Below are positions 1 to 5,200 of a DNA stretch of 7,877 nt, one piece after another (position 1 is the stretch's first letter; every line of letters begins with the position of its first letter). Below the pieces are notes generated by a model. That model had not been told where the DNA came from. It saw only the letters and a list, made by a program, of their open reading frames with translations, and ran no database searches. Origin of the DNA: JBOGJI01 sp050747865. GTDB taxonomy: Bacteria; Acidobacteriota; Thermoanaerobaculia; Multivoradales; JAHEKO01. Where the stretch lies: the NCBI GenBank assembly GCA_050747865.1, contig JBOGJI010000058.1, positions 1 through 7,877 on the forward strand. The letters are read 5' to 3'. The position numbers were made by a program, and so were the translations under genes.

Positions 1-93
1 GCGTAATGCCGCGACCCGAGCGGCCACCCGTAAGCCGTGTGCGGGAAATCCGCATGCACGGTTTGAAAGGGGGTCTTGACTTCAACCCTCGCC
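1..93 (+). mobile_element. Group II intron, 3' end (domain V and probable domain VI); rest lies left of window
   Basis: Bases 33-63 fold into a canonical domain V, the catalytic hairpin of group II introns. The lower stem is 33-39 with 57-63 and begins with the AGC triad. A two-base bulge (TG, 55-56) follows on the 3' side. The upper stem is 40-44 (TGCGG) with 50-54 (CCGCA), capped by a GAAA-containing loop (45-49). After a GAAA linker, 69-74 (GGGGGT) can pair with 85-90 (ACCCTC) as a short domain VI, with A84 or A85 placed as a possible branch adenosine. The exact 3' splice site is not clear, because the usual terminal AY is not obvious near 91-93. No reverse transcriptase codons are visible; if present they lie to the left. 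The intron sits directly upstream of the dihydrouridine synthase gene. Domain V is secure; domain VI and the boundary are inferred. Confidence 0.75.
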
Positions 94-123
94 AAACGGC
101 GGGGAGGCAGTAAGGATCTACCA

Positions 124-1116
124 ATGCTGGAGATCGGCGGCCTCAGGGTCGATCCGCCGCTGCTGCTCGCTCCCATGGCCGGGGTGACGGACCGGACGTT
201 CCGGCTGATCGTGCGCCGCATCGGCGGCGCCGGGCTGGTGGCCACCGAGTTCGTCTCCGCCAGGGCGACGGTGGGGGGCCATGGTGCGGCGCTCGACATG
301 ATGCGCTTCGGCGACGAGGAGCGGCCGCTGGCGATCCAGATCTACGGCTCCGACGTCGAGACCATGGTCGAGGCCGCCCGCATCGTCGAGACGCTCGCCC
401 CCGATGCCTGCGACATCAACATGGGCTGCCCGGCCAACAGGGTGCTCAAGGGCTGCGCCGGCTGCGCCCTGATGGGCGATCCGGCGCTGGCCGAGCGCAT
501 GATCGCCGGCGTGCGGCGGGTGCTGTCGATCCCGCTGACGGTGAAGTTCCGTCTCGGGCTCGACCACCGGTGCCTGAGCTACCTGGAGCTCGCCCGTCTG
601 TGCGAGGCCAACGGCGTCGACGCGGTCACGATGCACGGCCGCACCGCGAAGCAGATGTACACGGGCGAGGCGGACTGGTCCCACATCGCGCGCCTCAAGG
701 AGGCGGTGTCGATCCCGGTGATCGGCAACGGCGACGTGCGGCAGCCCGAGGACGCCCTGCGTTTGCTCGCCGAGACCGGCTGCGACGGCGTCATGATCGG
801 CCGTGGCGCGACCAAGAACCCCTGGATCTTCAAGCAGATCGAGGCGCGACTCTCCGGCGGCCGGACGCCTGAGCCGGGGCTCGCCGACCGGCGCCAACTG
901 GTGACGGGGCATTTCGATCTCATCGCCCGCAGCCAGCCGGAGCGCTGGGCGCTGCACAAGCTGCGCAAGTTCACCGGCTGGTACACCCACGGCCTGCCGA
1001 ACGGCAGGAAGCTGCGCCACCAGATCAACCAGCTCCCCGACGTGGCGAGCTTCCTCGCCGCGGTCAAGGCCTTCTTCGACGAGCTCGAAGAGACCGAGGC
1101 CGCCCGCGCCGCCTAG
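124..1116 (+). CDS. dusB: tRNA-dihydrouridine synthase, DusB-like
   Basis: This FMN enzyme reduces uridine to dihydrouridine in the tRNA D-loop, using NADPH. The 330-residue product shows the family motifs in order: LLAPMAGVTDRTFR (14-27), ATEFVSA, IQIYGSD, DINMGCP (97-103) with catalytic Cys102, TVKFRLG with Lys141, MHGRT with His171 followed by QMYTGEADW, IPVIGNGDV, and MIGRGATKNPWIF (224-236), the phosphate-binding and DusB-type signature. The usual KGGAGSAL is KGCAGCAL here, giving two extra cysteines. I start at ATG 124 because AAGGA (112-116) stands 7 nt upstream and LEIGGL begins the conserved region. An in-frame TTG at 76 lies inside the group II intron domain VI and is unlikely. The next gene starts 2 bp after the stop, so the two are probably co-transcribed. 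DusB rather than DusA or DusC is judged from motifs only. Confidence 0.93.
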   Translation: MLEIGGLRVDPPLLLAPMAGVTDRTFRLIVRRIGGAGLVATEFVSARATVGGHGAALDMMRFGDEERPLAIQIYGSDVETMVEAARIVETLAPDACDINMGCPANRVLKGCAGCALMGDPALAERMIAGVRRVLSIPLTVKFRLGLDHRCLSYLELARLCEANGVDAVTMHGRTAKQMYTGEADWSHIARLKEAVSIPVIGNGDVRQPEDALRLLAETGCDGVMIGRGATKNPWIFKQIEARLSGGRTPEPGLADRRQLVTGHFDLIARSQPERWALHKLRKFTGWYTHGLPNGRKLRHQINQLPDVASFLAAVKAFFDELEETEAARAA

Positions 1117-1118
1117 AC

Positions 1119-3149
1119 ATGCGCCCAGGCGCGGGAGCGACTCGACCCGCGCAATGGTGCGGGTCGCTGCTGCTCGCCGCGCTGATCGCCGCCTCCTGCG
1201 CGGCCCGGCCGGAGCTCGCGGCCCCACCCCTGCGGGTGATGACCTTCAACGTGCGCCTGCTCACCGGAGACGACGGCGCCGACCGCTGGGAGCGCCGCCG
1301 CGACCTGCTGGTCGAGACCATCCGCGATGAGCGGCCCGACGTGATCGGCACCCAGGAGCTGTTCCGCGAGCAAGGCGAGTACATCGTGCGCGAGCTGCCG
1401 GAATACGCCTGGTTCGGCACCGGCCGCCGCGGCGACGCGAGCGACGAGCACATGGGGGTGTTCTACCGGCGCGACGCACTGCGGTTGAAGGATTCCGGCG
1501 ACTTCTGGCTGTCGGAGACGCCCGAGGTGCCGGGCAGCATCTCCTGGGGCCACCCGTTTCCCCGCATGGTCACCTCGGCGCGATTCGAGCGCAGAGAGGG
1601 CGGCCGCAGCTTCGTCCTGTTCAACACCCACCTGCCCTACCGCGACGAGGACACGGCGGCGCGCGAGCGCGGCGCGGCTCTCATCCTTCGGCGCCTGGAA
1701 GAGCTGCCGGCCAAGGAGCCCTTCGTGCTCCTCGGCGATTTCAACGCCGAGCCCGGGAGCTCGGTGCACGTCTTGCTCACCCGGCACCTACGGGACGCCT
1801 GGACCGGCGCGCGGCGGCGCAGCGGGCCGGCGAGCACCTACCACGCCTTCACCGGCAAGCCCGACCGCCGCATCGACTGGATCCTGGTGCGCGGCCTCGG
1901 CGTCGACGCCGTGCGCACCGTGACCACGCACCACAACGGCCGCTACCCCTCGGACCACTTCCCCGTAGTCGCCGACCTGGTGTGGCCCGACCGTCGTAGC
2001 GGCCGAGACGGGGCACCGCGAAGCTGCGTGGTCCGGCCGCTACGACCCCGCCGGCTCGATGACGCAGTCGCCCGAGCCGGTGTCGACGCGGATGCGGGTG
2101 CGGCCGTCGCCACGCTCGTAGCCGATGACAGTGCGCCCCTCGGCGATCGGGTGGGCGTCCGCGAAACCCGAGCGCAGATCCCCCGAGCCCTGGTCCGCGG
2201 TCAGGTGGAACGCGGCGGCGGCGGCGGTCCGGATCACCACGTCCCCGGAGCCGGTGTCGACGTCGACCACGCGGGCCCGCTGCAGCGGGCTCGTCAGGGT
2301 CACGGAGCCGGAGCCGGTGTCCACCAGGAAGCTCTCGGCGTCGACGTCCTCCAGCAGCACGTCGCCCGAGCCGGTGTCCGCCTCCAGCTCCCGCGCCCGG
2401 CTGCGGCGCACGACGATCCTTCCAGAGCCGGTGTCGGCGTGGATTCGCGACCCATCGACGTCCGTCGCCGTGACGTCGCCCGAGCCGGTGTCGAGATCCA
2501 CCGAGCCGCGAGCGCCCTGCAGGCGGATCTCGCCGGAGCCGGTATCCAGATTCACGTCGCCCAGCACCGAGGAGACTGCGATCGTCCCCGACCCGGTGTC
2601 GATGCCCAGCGATCCCGTGTGGTCGGCCACGGCCACATCGCCCGAGTTGGTGTCGAGGATCAGATCGGCGTCGACCCCCTGGGCGTCGATGCGCCCGAGT
2701 CGGTTCTTGAGCCCCAGGCTGGCGCCCGCCGGCACCTCGATCCGCAGGTCGACGTAGAGCAGCGGCGCGCCCGAGGCCCAGCCGCCGATCCTCACCCTGC
2801 GACCCCGGTAGCGGGTCAAGGTGGTCCCCCATCCACTGCCTTCCAGCGAGCGATACCGTTGCTCCTCGTCCACCGGATAAGTGAGCACCCACTCCGGGTA
2901 GCCGTCGTGCCGCTCCTCGGCCCAGCGGATCGATTGCAGCAGGGCCTGCGTGCGCGCGGGCGTCCCGCCGTCGGCGTGCACCGTGGCGACGACGCGAACC
3001 GCGACGCCGGATCCCTGGACCAGGCGGGCGTGACCCATCAGGTTGCCCAGGCGCAGGGGACCGGCGGTGGCCGGGAACTCCCTGATGAGCTCGCGAGTGC
3101 GCTCCGCCGCCGTGGCGACGCCGGCTCCCGCCAGCGTCAGCACCAGTAA
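1119..3149 (+). CDS. Secreted endonuclease/exonuclease/phosphatase (EEP) family hydrolase; frame runs on past the domain with no stop
   Basis: Residues 1-289 (to about 1985) are a complete EEP-fold metal-dependent phosphoesterase. Its catalytic set is visible: MTFNVR (Asn44), GTQE (Glu80), FNTHLPY (His171), LLGDFNAEPGS (Asp207, Asn209), RRIDWILV (Asp253) and PSDHFPVVADLVW (His280). The N-terminus has a hydrophobic signal with a lipobox-like end (AASC, Cys27), so it is probably exported and perhaps lipid-anchored; the substrate cannot be told. Relatives of this type normally end just after the SDH strand, at about 290 residues. Here the frame stays open to TAG 3147-3149. The extra 386 codons are antisense to the DUF4097-like gene, rich in Arg, Gly and Ala, and do not look like protein. 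A TAG at 1997-1999 in the shifted frame would end the gene normally if one base were missing just before it. Start ATG 1119 follows the dus stop by 2 bp and has no good ribosome site of its own, suggesting translational coupling. The domain is certain; the 3' end is not. Confidence 0.7.
   Translation: MRPGAGATRPAQWCGSLLLAALIAASCAARPELAAPPLRVMTFNVRLLTGDDGADRWERRRDLLVETIRDERPDVIGTQELFREQGEYIVRELPEYAWFGTGRRGDASDEHMGVFYRRDALRLKDSGDFWLSETPEVPGSISWGHPFPRMVTSARFERREGGRSFVLFNTHLPYRDEDTAARERGAALILRRLEELPAKEPFVLLGDFNAEPGSSVHVLLTRHLRDAWTGARRRSGPASTYHAFTGKPDRRIDWILVRGLGVDAVRTVTTHHNGRYPSDHFPVVADLVWPDRRSGRDGAPRSCVVRPLRPRRLDDAVARAGVDADAGAAVATLVADDSAPLGDRVGVRETRAQIPRALVRGQVERGGGGGPDHHVPGAGVDVDHAGPLQRARQGHGAGAGVHQEALGVDVLQQHVARAGVRLQLPRPAAAHDDPSRAGVGVDSRPIDVRRRDVARAGVEIHRAASALQADLAGAGIQIHVAQHRGDCDRPRPGVDAQRSRVVGHGHIARVGVEDQIGVDPLGVDAPESVLEPQAGARRHLDPQVDVEQRRARGPAADPHPATPVAGQGGPPSTAFQRAIPLLLVHRISEHPLRVAVVPLLGPADRLQQGLRARGRPAVGVHRGDDANRDAGSLDQAGVTHQVAQAQGTGGGRELPDELASALRRRGDAGSRQRQHQ
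1993..2046. terminator. Long inverted repeat between convergent genes, probable bidirectional terminator
   Basis: GTCGTAGCGGCC (1993-2004) is perfectly mirrored by GGCCGCTACGAC (2035-2046), and G2005-C2034 adds a thirteenth pair. The 28-base centre can pair further (GAC 2007-2009 with GTC 2031-2033, CAC 2014-2016 with GTG 2028-2030). It lies where the EEP gene should end and overlaps the stop codon of the reverse-strand DUF4097-like gene (TAG, complement of 2040-2042). No T-tract follows on either side, so intrinsic termination is inferred from the stem and from its position between convergent genes. Confidence 0.5.
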
Positions 3150-3197
3150 TGCGAAAGCGGAGCGCAGACCCCAGCGCGTCTCGGTGTGCATGTGCAT
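2040..3197 (-). CDS. Secreted DUF4097-like (putative adhesin) repeat protein
   Basis: The 385-residue product begins with a signal peptide (RWGLRSAFALLVLTLAGAG, cleavage likely near residues 30-31). A mixed region to about residue 165 follows, then ten copies of a DTGSGD-type turn at residues 182, 200, 218, 236, 255, 274, 293, 314, 335 and 372. The 18-21 residue spacing with alternating hydrophobic residues predicts a right-handed beta-helix or beta-solenoid. The 37-residue gap before the last copy equals two periods, so one turn has probably decayed. This matches the DUF4097/DUF4098 'putative adhesin' group, whose biochemical role is not established. The start ATG 3197 has AGGAGGG (3210-3204) 6 nt upstream; the second in-frame ATG, two codons later, is worse placed. 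The gene converges on the EEP gene and is divergent from the small membrane protein. It probably acts outside the cytoplasmic membrane. Confidence 0.88.
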   Translation of the reverse strand: MHMHTETRWGLRSAFALLVLTLAGAGVATAAERTRELIREFPATAGPLRLGNLMGHARLVQGSGVAVRVVATVHADGGTPARTQALLQSIRWAEERHDGYPEWVLTYPVDEEQRYRSLEGSGWGTTLTRYRGRRVRIGGWASGAPLLYVDLRIEVPAGASLGLKNRLGRIDAQGVDADLILDTNSGDVAVADHTGSLGIDTGSGTIAVSSVLGDVNLDTGSGEIRLQGARGSVDLDTGSGDVTATDVDGSRIHADTGSGRIVVRRSRARELEADTGSGDVLLEDVDAESFLVDTGSGSVTLTSPLQRARVVDVDTGSGDVVIRTAAAAAFHLTADQGSGDLRSGFADAHPIAEGRTVIGYERGDGRTRIRVDTGSGDCVIEPAGS

Positions 3198-3234
3198 CTC
3201 CAGCCCTCCTCGACGTCCGTTTACCCGTCGCACT

Positions 3235-3257
3235 ACGGTTCGGCGAGCCCCTAAGTT
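3235..3257 (-). promoter_or_regulatory. Possible ECF-sigma-type promoter for the DUF4097-like gene
   Basis: On the reverse strand, AACTT (3257-3253) is followed, with 17 bases between AAC and CGT, by CGTAGT (3237-3232). AAC and CGT at this spacing is the general pattern of extracytoplasmic-function sigma promoters. Transcription would start about 30 nt before the ATG at 3197, leaving room for the AGGAGGG ribosome site. The match is short and could be chance. Confidence 0.25.
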
Positions 3258-3284
3258 TCTGGCGGCTGGCGATATCCTAGAGCG

Positions 3285-3740
3285 GTGGAGAGCCACGAGA
3301 CCGAGCTCGATCGGTCGACCGAGGACTGCCTCGCCGCGGTCGCCGTCGCCGCCGCGCAATGGGGCGCCGAGTGGCAGCCCGACGGCTGGGGCGGCCGCAT
3401 CACGCTGCCGGTCATCGCCGGTCTGCGCCGCGGCCACATCGCCGCCCGCATCCACGCCCGCCCGCGGGGAGGCGGAACCCATCTGACCATCGACATCGAG
3501 AGCATACAACTCACCGTCAACCGCTCGGCCGTCGCCGTGCTCGCCGGTGGTGGCGTCGGGGGCCTGGCGGTGGCCCTGTGGCCGTTCTGGCCCCCGCTGC
3601 TCGGGCTCGCACCGCTCGGCGCGGTGCTGGCGGTCTCGGCCTGGTTCCTGGTCAACTCCCGGCTGCGGCACTCCGGCGTCGAGGACTTCCTGGAGCTGGT
3701 CCGCGAGGAGGCGCGGGAGCCCGGTCCCGGCGAAGGCTGA
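3285..3740 (+). CDS. Small two-helix membrane protein, function unknown
   Basis: I do not recognise this 151-residue product. Residues 1-78 are a soluble N-terminal part that alternates like beta strands (GGRITLPVIAGLRRGHIAARIHA, then THLTIDIESIQLTV). Residues about 81-100 and 103-123 are two closely spaced hydrophobic helices separated by WPFWPP, a short hairpin through the membrane. A charged tail (VEDFLELVREEAREP) follows. The layout resembles small bacterial proteins with a soluble domain followed by a helical hairpin, but no family can be named. The start is GTG 3285, the first start codon in frame; there is no clear Shine-Dalgarno. TATCCT at 3273-3278 just upstream could be a -10 element, which would make the message nearly leaderless. 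Codon use in this frame is strongly GC3-biased and the protein-like hydrophobic pattern supports it over the overlapping frames. It is transcribed towards the tmRNA gene 84 bp downstream. Confidence 0.72.
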   Translation: MESHETELDRSTEDCLAAVAVAAAQWGAEWQPDGWGGRITLPVIAGLRRGHIAARIHARPRGGGTHLTIDIESIQLTVNRSAVAVLAGGGVGGLAVALWPFWPPLLGLAPLGAVLAVSAWFLVNSRLRHSGVEDFLELVREEAREPGPGEG

Positions 3741-3824
3741 CCGCTGTCCGCCGTGACATACTAGAGATCCGCGGAATGTAGGCCGCGGCGCGGTTGTTGA
3801 CTCGACCGCGCGGTTCTTTGACCT
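3741..3824. other. Intergenic segment upstream of ssrA with inverted repeats
   Basis: No gene is seen. CCGCGG occurs at 3769-3774 and 3783-3788 and can form a hairpin with an 8-base loop. GCGCGGT (3788-3794) is mirrored by ACCGCGC (3805-3811) and is followed by GGTTCTTT, a weak terminator-like arrangement for the upstream gene. TTGACT (3797-3802) inside that loop resembles a -35 element, but no convincing -10 stands at the right distance, so the tmRNA promoter remains unplaced. It must lie here unless transcription comes from upstream. Confidence 0.3.
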
Positions 3825-4178
3825 GGGGGCGCAACGGTTTCGACGGGGAACGAGCGGTCCGGATGGGGCGTGCCGAGTTTCGGCTCGACAAACCGAACCC
3901 AAAGTTAGTTGCCAACGACAACTACGCCCTGGCTGCTTAAACCAAGCTAGCCACGTCTTGACGGGGGCCTGATCCGCGGCGCCCGTCGGGGCGACGCCAA
4001 AGCGGATCCGATGGTCCGGTCGGCCGCGTGCCGGATCTGGACGTTACTCGCGGCTGGCCCGAGCGGTGGGTGTCTCCGCCCCAACCGCCTGGGCGAGACA
4101 ACAAGCGGAGACCACGCACGTAACACCTCGCCGCGCCGCGTTTCTCGGACGCGGGTTCGACTCCCGCCGCCTCCACCA
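3825..4178 (+). ncRNA. ssrA: tmRNA (transfer-messenger RNA), one-piece
   Basis: tmRNA frees ribosomes stalled on messages without a stop and tags the product for proteolysis, working with SmpB. The ends pair as the acceptor stem: GGGGGCG (3825-3831) with CGCCTCC (4168-4174), followed by an encoded ACCA (4175-4178). The T-arm is GCGGG-TTCGACT-CCCGC (4151-4167). The conserved 5' block GCAACGGTTTCGACGGGG is intact. Pseudoknot 1 is explicit: CGAG 3874-3877 with CTCG 3884-3887, and TTCGG 3879-3883 with CCGAA 3893-3897. The tag frame runs from the resume codon GCC 3911 to TAA 3938-3940 and reads ANDNYALAA, so with the tRNA-borne Ala the tag is ten residues ending in ALAA, the ClpXP-type degron. Further stems downstream (GATCCGC 3971-3977 with GCGGATC 4002-4008; GTCTCCGC 4072-4079 with GCGGAGAC 4105-4112) fit pseudoknots 2 and 4. 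The transcript is probably trimmed by RNase P at its 5' end. Confidence 0.97.
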
Positions 4179-4193
4179 TTCCCGAAACATCCG

Positions 4194-4233
4194 AACCGCC
4201 CTCCGAGCCACCCTCAGAGGGCGGTTTCTCGTT
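4194..4233 (+). terminator. Intrinsic terminator of ssrA
   Basis: AACCGCCCTC (4194-4203) pairs perfectly with GAGGGCGGTT (4217-4226) around a 13-base loop, and T-rich sequence (TTTCTCGTT) follows. It starts 15 nt after the mature tmRNA 3' end, the expected place. The reverse-strand DUF6491-like frame ends at its right border, so the hairpin could serve that side too. Confidence 0.85.
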
Positions 4234-4510
4234 AAGGGCGAAGGCGTTGATCGAGGTGGCCGATCTGCGTGGTGATGCTGATGCCGGTGGCGTACTCGAG
4301 ATCGAGGCAGGGCGGCTCGACGGTGAGGAGGTAGGCGTCTTCGTCGCCGGTCCAGACGACGAGCCGGTTCTGCCCGAGCGGGCGCCAGCCGTCGAAGCGG
4401 CGGAAATAGCCTCCTGGCTTACTGTGGCTGCCGGGACAGAACGAGCGGCGCTCAGGGACCTCGCGCGAGGCTCCCGGGTCGCGTCGTGGTAGACTTCGGG
4501 CCGACGTCAT
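4232..4510 (-). pseudogene. Truncated DUF6491-like protein fragment
   Basis: The reverse frame from ATG 4510 to TAA (complement of 4232-4234) encodes 92 residues. The last 68 (from about 4438) read like the core of the DUF6491 family: a Cys, then FDGWRPLGQNRLVVWTGDED, then AYLLTVEPPCLDLEYATGIS. Family members usually have a signal peptide in front and a C-terminal strand with a second conserved Cys. Here both are missing: the N-terminal 24 residues are not hydrophobic, and the frame stops right at the tmRNA terminator. I therefore call it a remnant rather than a working gene. The forward frame across the same bases looks like a shadow. The ATG overlaps head to head (CATG, 4508-4511) with the start of the Uma2 gene. 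The family assignment is from remembered sequence style and needs a profile search. Confidence 0.45.
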
Positions 4511-5117
4511 GACACAGCTCGCCGTGTCCAGCTCCGTGCCACTCAAGCTCGAGTTCGGGGATACTCTGCACCTCTCCGACGACGAGCTGTTCGAGCTGTG
4601 TGCCCGGAACCGGGATCTTCGGATCGAACGGACTGCGGCAGGGAACCTCATCGTCATGAGCCCGACAGGAGCGCGCACCGGCACGCGCAACGCGGCTCTC
4701 ACCGCCGCCGTTTGGAATTGGACCGCGCAAGACGCTACCGGAGCAGCGTTCGATTCCTCAACAGGCTTCCGCTTGCCCAATGGGGCGATGCGCTCGCCGG
4801 ATGTGGCCTGGGTGCTTCGCTCACGGCTCGAACCTCTCTCCGCGGAGGAGAAGGAGAAGTTCCTGCCGCTCGTCCCGGATTTCGTGATCGAGCTGCTGTC
4901 GCCATCGGATGAGCGCACCGAGGCGTTGGAGAAGATGGAAGAGTGGCGAGACAACGGCGCACGGCTTGGCTGGCTGATCGACCCAATCGAGCGGCGCGTG
5001 CATGTCTACCGGCCCGGCCAGGCTGTCGAGGTGCTGGAGCAGCCCTCCCAGCTCTCCGGCGATCCAGAGCTGTCCGGGTTCGTCCTCAATCTCCAACCCA
5101 TCTGGCAGCCCGTCTGA
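4509..5117 (+). CDS. Uma2 family (DUF820) putative restriction-endonuclease-fold protein
   Basis: The 202-residue product matches the Uma2/DUF820 family, which has a PD-(D/E)XK nuclease fold and is often found as many dispersed copies; its cellular role is unclear. Visible signatures are SPTGARTGTRNAAL (51-64), FDSSTGFRLPNGAMRSPDVAWV (81-102) with Asp98, LVPDFVIELLSPSD (121-134) with Asp124 and Glu128, and KMEEWRDNGARLGWLIDP (142-159) with Lys142; the metal-binding acidic residues and lysine are all present. Length is normal for the family. Start ATG 4509 is the only early start before the conserved N-terminal part (LHLSDDELFELC). There is no Shine-Dalgarno, and TAGACT (4490-4495) could be a -10 element giving a short leader. 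It is apparently transcribed alone, bounded by the tmRNA region and the convergent M56 gene. A weak hairpin, GCCCC (5120-5124) with GGGGC (5134-5138), follows the stop. Confidence 0.9.
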   Translation: MTQLAVSSSVPLKLEFGDTLHLSDDELFELCARNRDLRIERTAAGNLIVMSPTGARTGTRNAALTAAVWNWTAQDATGAAFDSSTGFRLPNGAMRSPDVAWVLRSRLEPLSAEEKEKFLPLVPDFVIELLSPSDERTEALEKMEEWRDNGARLGWLIDPIERRVHVYRPGQAVEVLEQPSQLSGDPELSGFVLNLQPIWQPV

Positions 5118-5200
5118 GAGCCCCCTACAGAATGGGGCACCGTAGCTTCGAATGAGGCTGCCCGCTGTCGGCTCCCCGTGGGTGTTGCGGCGGGCGCTGC

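Noticed and set aside
76..123. In-frame TTG start extending the dihydrouridine synthase by 16 residues
   Set aside because: It lies in domain VI of the group II intron, has no ribosome site, and the added residues are not part of the family.
118..1227. Reverse open frame of 369 codons across dus
   Set aside because: Antisense shadow of a certain gene; Arg/Gly/Ala-rich low-complexity product with no family signal.
2060..2655. Regular direct repeats resembling a CRISPR array or satellite DNA
   Set aside because: The repeats are short, spaced 54-63 bases in codon phase, and encode the DTGSGD turns of the DUF4097-like protein.
3937..4275. Several open frames across the 3' half of tmRNA and its terminator
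   Set aside because: The bases are fully explained by tmRNA structure and its terminator.
4247..4492. Forward open frame of 81 codons between ssrA and the Uma2 gene
   Set aside because: Acid- and Ala-rich shadow; the reverse frame has a recognisable DUF6491-like core.
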